The notes under the pieces: generated by a model
What the model was told of the DNA's origin: nothing
The model's database searches: none
The model's input: only the letters and a program-made list of their open reading frames with translations
Part shown: positions 18,538 through 28,050 of the stretch, piece by piece
Layout: each line of letters begins with the position of its first letter
Numbering within the stretch: the stretch's first letter is position 1
DNA from: Photobacterium frigidiphilum
GTDB taxonomy: Bacteria; Pseudomonadota; Gammaproteobacteria; Enterobacterales; Vibrionaceae
Direction: 5' to 3'
Assembly (NCBI RefSeq): GCF_003025615.1
Contig: NZ_PYMJ01000030.1
Span: 1-64,000 of the forward strand
DNA: 64,000 nt
Translations under genes and position numbers: made by a program

Positions 18538-18765
18538 CTAAAAGCGGTATAACAACACCCAGCACACCTGATTTTTCTCTTTTAACGGCCACTTGAACTT
18601 GTTCTTTTCAAGTCGTTTATACCAAAGAGCGAAGCCTGTTTTATCCCAGTAAGGTATTTTGATCTTGTCACGTTGTTTGTTGGTAAACAGGAACAACGCA
18701 CCAGTATTAAGAGGCAAATCGGTATCACTTTCAACCAGCGCAGCCAAGCCGTTAATCGATTTACG
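18538..18765 (-). pseudogene. tnpB: IS66 accessory gene tnpB, N-terminally truncated
   Basis: The frame reads VDFRKSINGLAALVES, then GALFLFTNKQRDKIKI and WDKTGFALWYKRLE, the core of IS66 TnpB. The usual N-terminal 15-20 residues and start codon are absent; the sequence runs directly out of the truncated tnpA frame, indicating a small deletion across the tnpA/tnpB junction. The tail after KFKWP also looks altered. Confidence 0.8.
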
Positions 18766-19042
18766 AAAATCTACAAATGCTTAATTTCATATATCCAATA
18801 CTCAGCGCCATGTTAGCGACGGGAGGTGGGGCAACGTGATATTGCATTGTGCGCTCGGTGATCTGCGCACGCACAAAGCCGCTATATTGTTGCTCACTGA
18901 ATACTTTTAATTGTTGTCGTTTAGCGTAAAAAGATGAAGTGGTCAGGTTATTTTGACGGCAAAACTCTTTAATGGTGAGAGAGCTTTCCTCACACAGATG
19001 AAATAAGGTTTTCCATTCCTGGTCGCTACGGCGTGGTGCCAT
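18761..19042 (-). pseudogene. tnpA: IS66 accessory gene tnpA, C-terminally truncated
   Basis: The ATG at 19042 has GGAGACGAG before it. The product starts APRRSDQEWKTLFHLCEESS and continues TIKEFCRQNNLTTSSFYAKR, the helix-turn-helix of IS66 TnpA. After MALSIGYMKLSI the family sequence ends abruptly and joins tnpB in another frame. Confidence 0.8.
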
Positions 19043-19125
19043 GATCTCGTCTCCGTAAATTATTAAAGACAAGATCATAGAGTGTAATTTTAGTTAATTG
19101 AATGCGGGGTTTATGGAGCGCTTAC

Positions 19126-19515
19126 GATGTATATGGTAATGGGTCTTTTCTGAGTTGGCGAGCGCATTCTATCTTATTTTGGGGGCTTACCATTGGCGTA
19201 TCTTTAGCTCTTGATAGCAACACTCATTGCTACCTACCCCATCCCAAACTCGTAGGGCGCTATAAAACGTTTATAACAACGACGAGCGACTTGAATTTAG
19301 CCACTTAACACGATGATATAAATGGCAAACTGATAATGCAGAATGTAATAAATCATGTTGATGTATAAAGAAAGACCATCGGGCTTAAACAAAACATCAA
19401 GACACCAGTACAAATCTTTTGCAACTAGCCAAATTTATTCATTTTCTCCTAGATTTCCACCCTAAAGTAGTACTCTATTTTACGTTAAATTTAATGCGTA
19501 TCAAAGAAAGTGTAG
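19126..19515. other. Spacer after IS66, no convincing gene
   Basis: The 390 bases hold a 68-codon open frame (19102-19308) that begins inside the IS66 end and has no ribosome-binding site, so it is probably not a gene. No repeats or known sites were seen; the promoter of the next gene should lie near its right end. Confidence 0.4.
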
Positions 19516-20802
19516 ATGTTGATTTTACCATCAGATTTGCTGCTAAGAACTTCTTATAATGTAGCTAAAAATTCGAATGGTGCCGTTTTGACTTTTATTG
19601 AATCAATCACTTTAATGCTTGCTTTAATGTATAGCGTAAGCCTACTTTATACTAGTGGCAAAAAACTGGGTGCAGCAGCTGCCACAATCATTGTGATCAG
19701 CGCAACCTTCGCCACATTATACTGGCCGTTATTATTAGCATTAGTCTTAGCTGTGGTTATTATTACTGGTTTCCACAAAATTCGTCCTGAAGCGGCGCAA
19801 GCAAATCAAAGACCAAATACTCTTCGTGTAGTTTGTCAGCATGCTATGGCGTTATCTTTCTTTTTTGTCACCATTCAATATGTAGTTCATACGGCACTAT
19901 TAACCGCACAAATTTCACCGAATTTTCTACGCCCTGACGTGACCGATGCTTTCTTACCTATCGCCGCCGCCATTGAAATTAAAGCGATTGTTAGCCTTGG
20001 CTTTTGGGATCAAACGCATCCAGCTGGTGCGGTAATGTTATTTACCGTATTAATTACTGGAATTATTTGTAAACGAGCATTTTGTGGTTGGATATGTCCT
20101 TTAGGCTTAGCTGGTGAATACATCTATAATTGGCGGCTAAAATTCATTAAAAAATCCTACCTGGCACCAATATGGTTAGATTGGCCTTTTCGTATGATTA
20201 AATATCTGTTGTTGGCCTTTTTTACCTTCATTTCACTTGGTATGCACCCTGCTAATATTCCGTATTACCTTAACGGTAACTACCACAAAATTGCAGATGT
20301 AAAAACTGCATGGCTATTTGTTGCACCGGGCACTATCACGTTAGTGGTGTTAGGTATTATGTTATTCATGGCCGCTTGGCGTAAACGAGCGTTCTGTCGC
20401 TATTTTTGTCCTTATGGCGCACTTTTAGGCTTAGTGAGCTTTATCAGTATTTTTAAAATTCGTAGGGAAAAGAGTCACTGCTTAAATGAACGTGGTGATA
20501 TGAATTGTGACAAATGTACGCGAGCCTGCCCCTCTAACATCATAATTCATACCGCAACACAAATTCGTACCGACGAATGCCAAGCTTGCATGCGTTGTGT
20601 TTCGGCTTGCCCTAAAAAAGAAGCATTAGGTTTTAAAACTCGTAACGGTTGGCACCTTTCAAGTAAGCAGTTAATGACGGTAATATTTATTATTATGTTT
20701 GGGATCCCATTATTGGCTTTTGCTAGTGGTTTTTGGCACAGTCAAACCAGTAATGAAATTCGAATTCAGCTCATACAAATGATGGATTATATTAGTTATT
20801 AA
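19516..20802 (+). CDS. Membrane-bound 4Fe-4S polyferredoxin, NosR/NapH-like
   Basis: The 428-residue protein has about six membrane segments and four cysteine groups: CGWICPLG and CRYFCPYG at cytoplasmic loop positions typical of NosR, NapH and CcoG, then two ferredoxin-type clusters (CDKCTRACP; CQACMRCVSACPKKEA) near 335-375. It closely follows the C-terminal half of NosR (DAFLPIA..., HPAG..., CKRAFCGWICPLG) but lacks the periplasmic FMN domain. It probably moves electrons from quinol to an unknown acceptor; no reductase gene is nearby. An in-frame TAG directly precedes the ATG, and the ribosome-binding site is weak, so 5' loss is possible. Confidence 0.8.
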   Translation: MLILPSDLLLRTSYNVAKNSNGAVLTFIESITLMLALMYSVSLLYTSGKKLGAAAATIIVISATFATLYWPLLLALVLAVVIITGFHKIRPEAAQANQRPNTLRVVCQHAMALSFFFVTIQYVVHTALLTAQISPNFLRPDVTDAFLPIAAAIEIKAIVSLGFWDQTHPAGAVMLFTVLITGIICKRAFCGWICPLGLAGEYIYNWRLKFIKKSYLAPIWLDWPFRMIKYLLLAFFTFISLGMHPANIPYYLNGNYHKIADVKTAWLFVAPGTITLVVLGIMLFMAAWRKRAFCRYFCPYGALLGLVSFISIFKIRREKSHCLNERGDMNCDKCTRACPSNIIIHTATQIRTDECQACMRCVSACPKKEALGFKTRNGWHLSSKQLMTVIFIIMFGIPLLAFASGFWHSQTSNEIRIQLIQMMDYISY

Positions 20803-21197
20803 TTAAGCACAGTCTGTAATCATTTATCGGTATAAAAGCTTACAACTCATGGTAAATCGACACGTAAGAGAGTGTTAAGCAGAAGTGAATATGGGAAAAT
20901 GTAGGCAACACAAAAAAGGGCTGGCACTATGGCCAACCATCATCTTTGTTCTTTGCGTTATTAATTACTCAGACGCATAAATTTCTTCATAAGTATGTGC
21001 GCAAAGAAGCTTAAGGCTTTTTCCATTTATCTAGCCGCTAAACGATGAAGCAATAGGTAAGTAATCTGCATTAGAAAAATTGGTCAAATACGATTTAGTG
21101 GAAAGAGGTGTGATGATCTTAACGCGGCAACGTTCGAAAAGCAGATTAGCTCTGAAATACCGAGTACATAGGCAGTGGTAAGGCGTAACAACTGCAC
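20803..21197 (-). other. Spacer with a minus-strand terminator
   Basis: Read on the minus strand, GGTTGGC-CATAGT-GCCAGCC followed by CTTTTTTG (20938-20911) is a good intrinsic terminator, probably for the LysR gene whose stop is 260 bases away or for a lost short gene in between. No other coding signal is convincing. Confidence 0.55.
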
Positions 21198-22103
21198 TCA
21201 GCTCGGTTGGACTACAACCTGAGCGATCCCTTGCCAAAACTGATTAATAGCGGGGCGTGTCGGGTTTTTCGAACGATAGCAGACAACCTCCAAAGAAATT
21301 ACCGTTTCAGGCTGATCAGTAAATGCCTGAACCAATAAACCTTGCTCTAATTCGCTTTCAATTGCATGCATAGGTGCCCAGGCTATACCTGCTCCATTAA
21401 CAGCCATTTTAATCAGTGATTCACTAAGTGTTGTTTCAAAGACCTGCTCTAGTGGAAGCTTAAGCCTTTTGGTTAAGGGTTCGACAACATTAAATAAGAA
21501 AGTATGTTCAGAATAAGCCAGATAGGGATAGCTCTGATCGTGCGGGTGCTGTTTGAGTAACTTCGGAGAAATAACTGGAATAATACTTTCTTTGCAGACT
21601 AAACAACGATCGAGTTTATTTTCGATTAAAAACGAAGGACGCATTCCCTTGGTGTTGTAGGCAAAAAGTATATCGTTAGAGTTGTCGAGCAGTGCCTGAA
21701 AGTGATTATCTATTCCCTGCACCGACGGGTTAACCGCAAAATTGAGTCCCTCGAATAATTGTTTGGCCTGACTAAACAGACTAGGCAGCAAATTTACCGA
21801 AAAAGAATGGAGACAGACAATACGAACGGATTTGTCTGTTTTCAGTGATGCCTGAGAAAAATCGTCTTTCGTCACTTTTATCATACCAAGCAAGTTTTCC
21901 ACATAGGGAACAAATTTTTTCCCGTGCTCGGTTAGTTCAATCGGGTAAGAGGTACGATCAAATAATATTACACCAACCCATACCTCCAAAGCCTGGATCC
22001 GACGGCTAAAAGCCGACTGGGTAACATGCCTTGCTTGTGCCGCAGCCGAGAAATTCGCCAGATCCCGCAGGCTCATAAAGTCATCTAACCACTTGAATTC
22101 CAT
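21198..22103 (-). CDS. LysR-family regulator divergent from iadA
   Basis: The start at 22103 follows AAGGAAAATCAA; a longer frame to 22151 lacks such a site. The 301-residue product has the LysR winged helix-turn-helix at 1-60 (LRDLANFSAAAQARHVTQSAFSRRIQALE) and an effector-binding domain with periplasmic-binding-protein fold. It is divergent from the iadA-dcuC pair across a 209-base gap and most likely controls it, though no operator could be defined by eye. Confidence 0.88.
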   Translation of the reverse strand: MEFKWLDDFMSLRDLANFSAAAQARHVTQSAFSRRIQALEVWVGVILFDRTSYPIELTEHGKKFVPYVENLLGMIKVTKDDFSQASLKTDKSVRIVCLHSFSVNLLPSLFSQAKQLFEGLNFAVNPSVQGIDNHFQALLDNSNDILFAYNTKGMRPSFLIENKLDRCLVCKESIIPVISPKLLKQHPHDQSYPYLAYSEHTFLFNVVEPLTKRLKLPLEQVFETTLSESLIKMAVNGAGIAWAPMHAIESELEQGLLVQAFTDQPETVISLEVVCYRSKNPTRPAINQFWQGIAQVVVQPS

Positions 22104-22312
22104 TTGATTTTCCTTTTTTTTTGTCTTTATGATCTCAGTGCATACTATCATTCGAAATCAGCAATGGAAAACAAAATACTCATAGTTAAAGTAAGGGTAT
22201 GCTGATTATCAATGAATAGAAGCCGTATAAAGCGGTAGTTTTTGTTAGTTCCTCCGCCACTTTTTATCAAGTGGTCTGAAGCATTTATCCCAAATAATAC
22301 TAAGAGACAATT

Positions 22313-23449
22313 ATGTTTACCCTACTGAAAAATACTGATCTCTACTGCCCCGAGCATGTTGGCAGAACCGATGTTCTGCTTGCCCATGACAAGATCGTGG
22401 CAATTGAACAAACACTGAATATAAAAGGACTGAGTGATGTCACTGTCATCGATTGCGGGGGGAGAATAGTCGCACCGGGACTGATTGATCAGCATATCCA
22501 TCTTACTGGAGGAGGAGGTGAAGCAGGCTTCGCCAGCCGAACCCCTCAGGTCACACTATCAAAACTGATCGAGGCAGGAACCACTACCGTTGTTGGTGTT
22601 CTAGGCACCGATGGTATATCTCGCTCACCCAAAGATCTTTACGCCAAAGCGGCTGCACTGACAGAGGAAGGCATTACCGCCTTTATGCACACAGGCTCTT
22701 ATGAAGTGCCAACCAGAACCATTACTGGCAATATCCGTGATGATCTCACTTTCATTCCCAGTGTTCTCGGGGTAAAAATCGCGCTGGCCGATCACCGCGG
22801 TTCATTTCCGACTACACAAGAGTTAGCACGAATCGTCTCCGATCTCCGTATTGCCAGCCTGTTATCGGGAAAAAGAGGAGTGTTACATACCCATATGGGT
22901 AGCCTGTCACAACCTTTTTCGCAGATTAATGAACTGCTTGATATGGGACTCCCGATTCATCATTTCTCACCGACCCATGTGGCTAGAACCGAGGCGCTGT
23001 TTGATGAAGCTATTGTGTTTGCTTTACGTGGCGGTTGTATTGATATTACCTCCGGCGGCAGCCGCTTCACCCCGCCCGAGCATGCTGTGAAACTGGCGTT
23101 AGAGTCGGGTATTGCAGCCAGCAAGATCACTATTAGTTCCGATGGTAACGGCAGCTTACCTCAGTTCAATCCTCAGGGTGAACTAACCGGACTGACCGCT
23201 GCCGATGTAGATAATAACCTTTTGCTGCTGCCAAAACTTATCGATCAAGGGATTTCACCTGCGCAGGCTTTTGCCATGTTGACAGCTAATGTTGCTGACT
23301 CACTGGGTATTAATAAAGGGCGAATTCTGACGGGCCGAGATGCTGATATTTGTATATTTAACGATGACTTTACTCTGCACGGTGTGATCGCTAAGGGCCA
23401 AACAATGCTGGCTGATAATAATCTTCTGGTCACTGGTAACTTTGAATAA
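22313..23449 (+). CDS. iadA: Isoaspartyl dipeptidase (beta-aspartyl-peptidase)
   Basis: The enzyme hydrolyses isoaspartyl dipeptides that arise from damaged proteins. The 378-residue sequence follows E. coli IadA throughout: metal ligands in LIDQHIHLTGGGGE near residue 63-70, the lysine in the GVKIALADHRGS region expected to be carboxylated, histidines in HTHMGS and HHFSPTH, and the catalytic Asp in SSDGNGSLPQF. It is cytosolic, of normal length. dcuC starts 10 bases after the stop, so the two form an operon. Confidence 0.93.
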   Translation: MFTLLKNTDLYCPEHVGRTDVLLAHDKIVAIEQTLNIKGLSDVTVIDCGGRIVAPGLIDQHIHLTGGGGEAGFASRTPQVTLSKLIEAGTTTVVGVLGTDGISRSPKDLYAKAAALTEEGITAFMHTGSYEVPTRTITGNIRDDLTFIPSVLGVKIALADHRGSFPTTQELARIVSDLRIASLLSGKRGVLHTHMGSLSQPFSQINELLDMGLPIHHFSPTHVARTEALFDEAIVFALRGGCIDITSGGSRFTPPEHAVKLALESGIAASKITISSDGNGSLPQFNPQGELTGLTAADVDNNLLLLPKLIDQGISPAQAFAMLTANVADSLGINKGRILTGRDADICIFNDDFTLHGVIAKGQTMLADNNLLVTGNFE

Positions 23450-23459
23450 AGGAATAATC

Positions 23460-24923
23460 ATGAGCTTACTTATAGCATTGATCGGACTCATTTTTGCGGG
23501 CCGACTGATTTTAAAAAATTACAACCCACAGGCCGTACTGTTTTTAACCGGTATTGCGATGATGACCATCGCTATTTTTACCAACGATGCAGCTTTTGTC
23601 GATAAATCAACAGGGTGGCTTGGTTTTGATATTTTCGAGTATATCCGGAATACGTTTAGCCACCGAGCAGGAGGCTTAGGTCTTAAGATCATGCTGATCG
23701 GCGGCTTTGCGATGTTCATGTCGGCTATAGGTGCCAGCCAAGTGATGGTTAAGGTAGCTGCAAAGCCATTGATGAAACTGAACTCTCCCTATCTGATGCT
23801 GGCATTAGCCCTGATCTTGGGTCAGGCACTGTCGCTGTTTATTTCCAGTGCAACTGGGCTGGGTCTGTTGCTGATGGCAACGCTTTATCCTGTATTGATT
23901 CGCTTAGGCTGCAGTAAAGCCGCCGTCGCGGCGGTACTTGCCAGTACCTGTGCGATTGAGTTCGGTCCGGGCTCTGGCAATTCAATCCTTGCGGCACAAA
24001 CTGCCGGGATGGATATCACCGATTATTTTGTGAACGAGCAGCTTCCGGTGATCAGCATGCTAATTGTGATTGTTGCCGGTATCCACGCTCTCGTACAGCG
24101 CTATTTTGATAGCAAAATGGCTCCGGAAGAACAGTCTGCGCAATTGCAGGGGGTAATTGACGAAACAGAAGCTGACGCGCCTCTTTATTACCTGCTACTA
24201 CCAATGCTACCGCTGTTTTTTATGATGACTTTCAGCAAAATGGGTGTCGGTACGATTAGAGTGGGGATGGATACTGCGATCTTGCTGAGTATCTTTATTG
24301 GTTTGGTGTGTGAATACCTTCGCCATAAACAAGCCAAGCCGGTATTTGTAAAGTTGCAGGGGATTTTCAATGACATGGGCAAAGTGTTCGCCACTGTGGT
24401 TACCTTGATCATTGCAGGTCAGACTTTCGCTATGGGTTTGAAATCAATAGGGGCTATTGAAGCACTGTTGAACATGGCAAGCAGTGCAGGCTTTGCAGCC
24501 AGTGTGATTGTGCTGTTTATGGCTGTACTGACCTTTTCAATCTCAGCACTCATGGGCTCCGGCAATGCAGCTTTCTTCTCCTTCGCGCCGATGGTGCCAC
24601 AAATAGCGGAAAAAATTGGTACCAATGTCGCCGATATGATCCTGCCAATTCAGCTATCTGCCGGTATGGGACGGACCATCTCGCCGATTGCCGGAGTCAT
24701 CATTGCGGTCGCTGGGCTATCGGGACTGTCCCCTTTTGATATCGTCCGCCGCACCGTTATTCCGATGTTAAGCGGCTGGCTGATCATGCTGGCAATCACC
24801 TTTACCCGCAGTGGCCAGTTTATGCAGTTACTGCCATTCTTAATCGGTATTGTTGCCCTGCTTGTGGTTATCACCTTTATCATAAAGAAAAGAGCCAACC
24901 CGCAAGTTGCAAGCGAGCTGTAA
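23460..24923 (+). CDS. dcuC: DcuC-family C4-dicarboxylate transporter
   Basis: A 487-residue inner-membrane protein with about 12 membrane segments and DcuC hallmarks (CAIEFGPGSGNSILAAQTAGM; ALMGSGNAAFFSFAPMVP; GMGRTISPIAGVIIA). The ATG at 23460 has AAAGGA 7 bases upstream and is preferred over an in-frame TTG at 23442. Co-transcription with iadA suggests transport of aspartate, dicarboxylates or isoaspartyl peptides. Confidence 0.88.
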   Translation: MSLLIALIGLIFAGRLILKNYNPQAVLFLTGIAMMTIAIFTNDAAFVDKSTGWLGFDIFEYIRNTFSHRAGGLGLKIMLIGGFAMFMSAIGASQVMVKVAAKPLMKLNSPYLMLALALILGQALSLFISSATGLGLLLMATLYPVLIRLGCSKAAVAAVLASTCAIEFGPGSGNSILAAQTAGMDITDYFVNEQLPVISMLIVIVAGIHALVQRYFDSKMAPEEQSAQLQGVIDETEADAPLYYLLLPMLPLFFMMTFSKMGVGTIRVGMDTAILLSIFIGLVCEYLRHKQAKPVFVKLQGIFNDMGKVFATVVTLIIAGQTFAMGLKSIGAIEALLNMASSAGFAASVIVLFMAVLTFSISALMGSGNAAFFSFAPMVPQIAEKIGTNVADMILPIQLSAGMGRTISPIAGVIIAVAGLSGLSPFDIVRRTVIPMLSGWLIMLAITFTRSGQFMQLLPFLIGIVALLVVITFIIKKRANPQVASEL

Positions 24924-25272
24924 CGCTAAATCAGATAGAAGAACAATAACAAGGAAAGCACTAAGGTAAAAAGGCCATAATCAGCCCAAAGTAAAAAACT
25001 GACAGGCAAGCCAACCCCCGAGTTGACTTACCTGTCGGGCAATTTTCTTGTTTGTATGGTTCCCTATCCCTAACGGCTTTGTCAGCTTAACAAAGCTTTA
25101 AATCTTCAGCTTAGGGGGGGTGACATTGCCAACATCGATGTAGATGCACGTCAGTAACAACTTTCTTTATATTATGAGACACCTGCGCGTTTTTTTAATT
25201 TTGTGATAGTAGAGAATACGAAAGTAAGGGGTATGACAGTTCATCAAACCGTTAGGTTTTAAGCGAGGAAAG
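24924..25272 (+). terminator. Spacer with dcuC terminator hairpin
   Basis: At 25001-25036 a long imperfect stem GACAGGCAAGCCAAC / GTTGACTTACCTGTC is followed by GGGCAATTTTC, suitable as the iadA-dcuC terminator. The rest (to 25272) shows no gene and should hold the promoter of the next ORF. Confidence 0.65.
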
Positions 25273-25650
25273 ATGCAAGAATTATTAGGTATATTCAATG
25301 CTATAGCTACGTTCACTTGTTATGTAATTCTCGTATTACTATTTATAAAATTATATGACGGGCACGGCGTCGAGCTTATAAAGTTAAAAGCGTTACGTGC
25401 TGGCGATCGTGAAAGTTATCTTGTCCCATTGATTTTTAATAGACCAACGAATTTGGTCAACATGCCGCTGTATTTATTCCGCTTTCTTAAATCAGACTAT
25501 GTAAAGGTCACAGCAGATCAAGTCGGTGACGTTACTTGGGAATGCAACGGTGCAACATGGACGGTTCATATTGCTAACAACACAAAAATAGTTGGCTTAA
25601 GCAGCATCAATCCCTTTATTCAAATGAAAGAAGATTTGAATAAAGGATAA
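25273..25650 (+). CDS. Small protein with one membrane segment, unknown function
   Basis: The 125-residue protein starts with a single hydrophobic helix (about residues 10-28) and continues as a soluble domain with DVTWECNGATWTVHIANN. GCGAGGAAAG precedes the ATG and a terminator follows the stop, so it is a likely independent gene. No family was recognised. Confidence 0.6.
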   Translation: MQELLGIFNAIATFTCYVILVLLFIKLYDGHGVELIKLKALRAGDRESYLVPLIFNRPTNLVNMPLYLFRFLKSDYVKVTADQVGDVTWECNGATWTVHIANNTKIVGLSSINPFIQMKEDLNKG

Positions 25651-25665
25651 AAAATGATAAATAAG

Positions 25666-25712
25666 AACCTCTCAACTAAGGCTAAATAACGACCTAAAGT
25701 GAGAGGTTTTAT
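25666..25712 (+). terminator. Intrinsic terminator
   Basis: AACCTCTCA / TGAGAGGTT arms enclose a 25-base loop and are followed by TTAT. It lies between convergent genes and may act in both directions. Confidence 0.65.
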
Positions 25713-25743
25713 ATTAAGGTTATAGCAGTTCACATTGTCCTCT

Positions 25744-27081
25744 TTATGAAGTCAGCATCAACTTTTTTAACCTTGCTAAGTCAATCGCGTTTGAGCGTAC
25801 GGTAAGTTTAATATGACTATACTCATACTCTTCCTTTGTCACACTCATGCTAGAGCGAATTTCACCGATGATACCTTTCGCGGTATAAGGAACAATGATT
25901 TCATCTTCAATCATCCCGTGCTCAGAAACGCCAACAATATATTTGTGCAGTTTAGCGATATCTAAAGGGTTACGGGTTGACGTCATCATGGCATCAGGAA
26001 ATTCTTCCATCAATGCCTGCTGTTGCTCAGTACTCAATTGATCTGATTTATTCAGTACCAGTAACTTTTGGGCCCCTTCAACGCCCACTTCTTCCAATAC
26101 CTCGTGTACAACATCAAGTTGTGAACGAAAAGAAGAATCTGAAGCATCAACCACATACAACAACAATGAAGCATCATGGGCTTCAGCTAAGGTTGAATGA
26201 AATGAGGCTACTAAATCGTGAGGTAATTTTTTAATAAAACCGACGGTATCTGAAACTAAGATTCGAGGTTGAGTGATTGGGTACAACGCTCGTACTGTGG
26301 TATCAAGTGTTGCAAAAAGCTTGTCTTCTACTAATACTTCACTGCCGGTGATCGCTCGCATCATTGATGACTTGCCCGCATTGGTATAACCAACCAAAGC
26401 GACACAAAAAAGCTCAGAACGTTGTGTACGTCGGCCTTTCATTTCATCTTGAACACTAGCCAGCTCGCGCTTTAATTCAGCTAATTGATCACGTACTTTA
26501 CGGCGGTCTAATTCTAGGTTTGTTTCACCTGCGCCTTTACCCATTTGGCGTTCATTATCACCAACGGTAGACTCTCTAAGTCGTGGTGCGACATAATTAA
26601 GGCGAGCCATTTCAACTTGTAACCGTGCAGTTCGGGTACGAGCATGACGGCTAAATATTTCAATGATAATCCCGGTACGGTCATACACTTGTACGCCTAA
26701 TTGGTTCTCCACATTTCGCAGCTGTGATGGGCTTAAATCGCAATCAAATACCACTACATCAGCACATGCAAATGGCAGGTTTTCTGAAGGAATATCCTCA
26801 AACTCTGTCTCATCAAAGAAATCTTCAGTATCTGCGTCATCAACCGAGCCTTGATTACCAGTGAGGTGCGCAATTTCAGCCAGTTTTCCTGTTCCCAAAA
26901 CATTGACTCTTTGGGTCGAACTTTGCTTTTGCGACTGCGTGCCAACGACTTTAAACCCTAGAGTAGTCACCAAGCGAGCAAGTTCTGCAAGTGAGTCTTT
27001 TGCCTCATCGCCTTTAAACTGCGGTGTACAAATAGAAATAAGTAAAGCATTAGTAAGTGATGCTTTTTCTGTTAGTTTCAT
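25744..27081 (-). CDS. HflX-family GTPase with acidic insertion
   Basis: HflX proteins bind the ribosome and can split stalled 70S particles. The 445-residue product has the glycine-rich HflX N-terminal domain with a helical region (ETNLELDRRKVRDQLAELKREL), then a G domain: G1 GYTNAGKSS near 235, G3 DTVGFIKKLPHDLV, G4 NKSD. In the N-terminal domain an acidic stretch (VDDADTEDFFDETEFED, about 80-100) interrupts the usual fold. The gene is not next to hfq, where the standard hflX of Vibrionaceae is found, so this may be a second paralogue. The ribosome-binding site is weak. Confidence 0.82.
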   Translation of the reverse strand: MKLTEKASLTNALLISICTPQFKGDEAKDSLAELARLVTTLGFKVVGTQSQKQSSTQRVNVLGTGKLAEIAHLTGNQGSVDDADTEDFFDETEFEDIPSENLPFACADVVVFDCDLSPSQLRNVENQLGVQVYDRTGIIIEIFSRHARTRTARLQVEMARLNYVAPRLRESTVGDNERQMGKGAGETNLELDRRKVRDQLAELKRELASVQDEMKGRRTQRSELFCVALVGYTNAGKSSMMRAITGSEVLVEDKLFATLDTTVRALYPITQPRILVSDTVGFIKKLPHDLVASFHSTLAEAHDASLLLYVVDASDSSFRSQLDVVHEVLEEVGVEGAQKLLVLNKSDQLSTEQQQALMEEFPDAMMTSTRNPLDIAKLHKYIVGVSEHGMIEDEIIVPYTAKGIIGEIRSSMSVTKEEYEYSHIKLTVRSNAIDLARLKKLMLTS

Positions 27082-27263
27082 GATTTTTATCTTCGTGCAC
27101 CTGAGTGCAAACCTGGTCTATCTAAAGTTGCTTGATCCTACGCTGTTATAGGTGAGCTTTATAGAGCAATAGAATACTAAATACAGATATTCGTTTAGTT
27201 GGCGATAAATCGTCGGCATATCGTTACAACAACGCCCCTATTTACTTATTCAACAAAGCCTTT

Positions 27264-27737
27264 CTAGCGTTTCATAAAACGCGCTGTGCTTTTTGCCATA
27301 AGTTGTTGCTCAACATAAATATCTGCTTCAACTTTATAGAGTGTTAAATAGGAAGAATTTATTTTCCCTCGAATAATAATATCTGCTGTGAGTGGAATCT
27401 CTGCAAGGTAGCGGATATTGATATCACCGGTTACAGCTTCAACACCTTGATTAAAAATCGCGTGACACATACCGGCATCAAGTAACGCAGCAATAAAACC
27501 ACCATGTAAAATACCTTGGTAACCTTGTTGATGAATACTCCCTTTAGCCTTTGCCCAAACAACACCCTCTTGATCATTATAAAAATCAAGTTTCAAACCA
27601 AAGGTTGATTGTGTGCCACATAACATACAGTGTTGGTGACTATTTTGTTTATTCACTTTTTCCAAGAGAAACGTTGACTTGAATAAGTCGAATTTCTCTA
27701 TCTCATTCTGTAAAATTCTCATTTCCGTATTGTTCAT
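27264..27737 (-). CDS. PaaI-family hot-dog thioesterase
   Basis: The 157-residue protein contains the hot-dog helix motif HGGFIAALLDAGMCHA with the expected HGG and Asp, preceded by CMLCGTQSTFGL and followed by the GDINIRYLAEIPL strand. It likely hydrolyses an acyl-CoA or acts on a related thioester. It begins 3 bases after the stop of the DUF134 gene, so both are translated from one mRNA. Confidence 0.85.
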   Translation of the reverse strand: MNNTEMRILQNEIEKFDLFKSTFLLEKVNKQNSHQHCMLCGTQSTFGLKLDFYNDQEGVVWAKAKGSIHQQGYQGILHGGFIAALLDAGMCHAIFNQGVEAVTGDINIRYLAEIPLTADIIIRGKINSSYLTLYKVEADIYVEQQLMAKSTARFMKR

Positions 27738-27740
27738 CTT

Positions 27741-28034
27741 TCACTCTTCTTTTTCTTCTTCGTGGTGCATGATGAGAGCCTTGCCCTGAGTAAGACAGTC
27801 CATTACCTTAAAACAGGCTGATTTCAGAATATTGGCCAGAGTCTGCCGAGAGACCCCCATCACGATAGCTGCTTCTTGTTGCTGCATTTTCAATAGATCA
27901 ACCAGTCGCAACGCCTCAAACTCATCATCGGCAAGTTGAACTTTTTCAAGCTGACTCATTGGAATCCTGTTGGGTTTAAAGCAACTGTCAGCGGGACGAC
28001 CGCAAATATTTCTCGGGATTTTGGGTCTTGGCAT
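27741..28034 (-). CDS. DUF134-family helix-turn-helix regulator
   Basis: The 97-residue protein begins MPRPKIPRNICGRP, the typical start of the DUF134 family, and has a sigma-like HTH (EALRLVDLLKMQQQEAAIVM followed by GVSRQTLANILKSA). It ends in an acidic tail. Family members are small DNA-binding proteins, often near redox or metal-related genes. Here it is coupled to a thioesterase and has direct repeats upstream that could be its binding site. Confidence 0.82.
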   Translation of the reverse strand: MPRPKIPRNICGRPADSCFKPNRIPMSQLEKVQLADDEFEALRLVDLLKMQQQEAAIVMGVSRQTLANILKSACFKVMDCLTQGKALIMHHEEEKEE

Positions 28035-28050
28035 GAAGCCTCCATAATTG

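Larger units (their letters stand above)
17034..19125 (-). mobile_element. IS66-family insertion sequence, defective copy
   Basis: The ends are related inverted repeats: GTAAGCGACTCATAAAACC at 17034 and, on the other strand, GTAAGCGCTCCATAAACCCC ending at 19125. Inside are tnpA, tnpB and tnpC on the minus strand in the usual IS66 order. All three are damaged (see the entries). Bases next to the ends (TAAAAGAG and GATGTATA) do not form the 8-bp target duplication expected of IS66, so flanking DNA was probably rearranged after insertion. Confidence 0.88.

Noticed and set aside
19102..19308. 68-codon frame crossing the right IS66 end
   Set aside because: It starts within the inverted repeat and lacks translation signals; probably chance.
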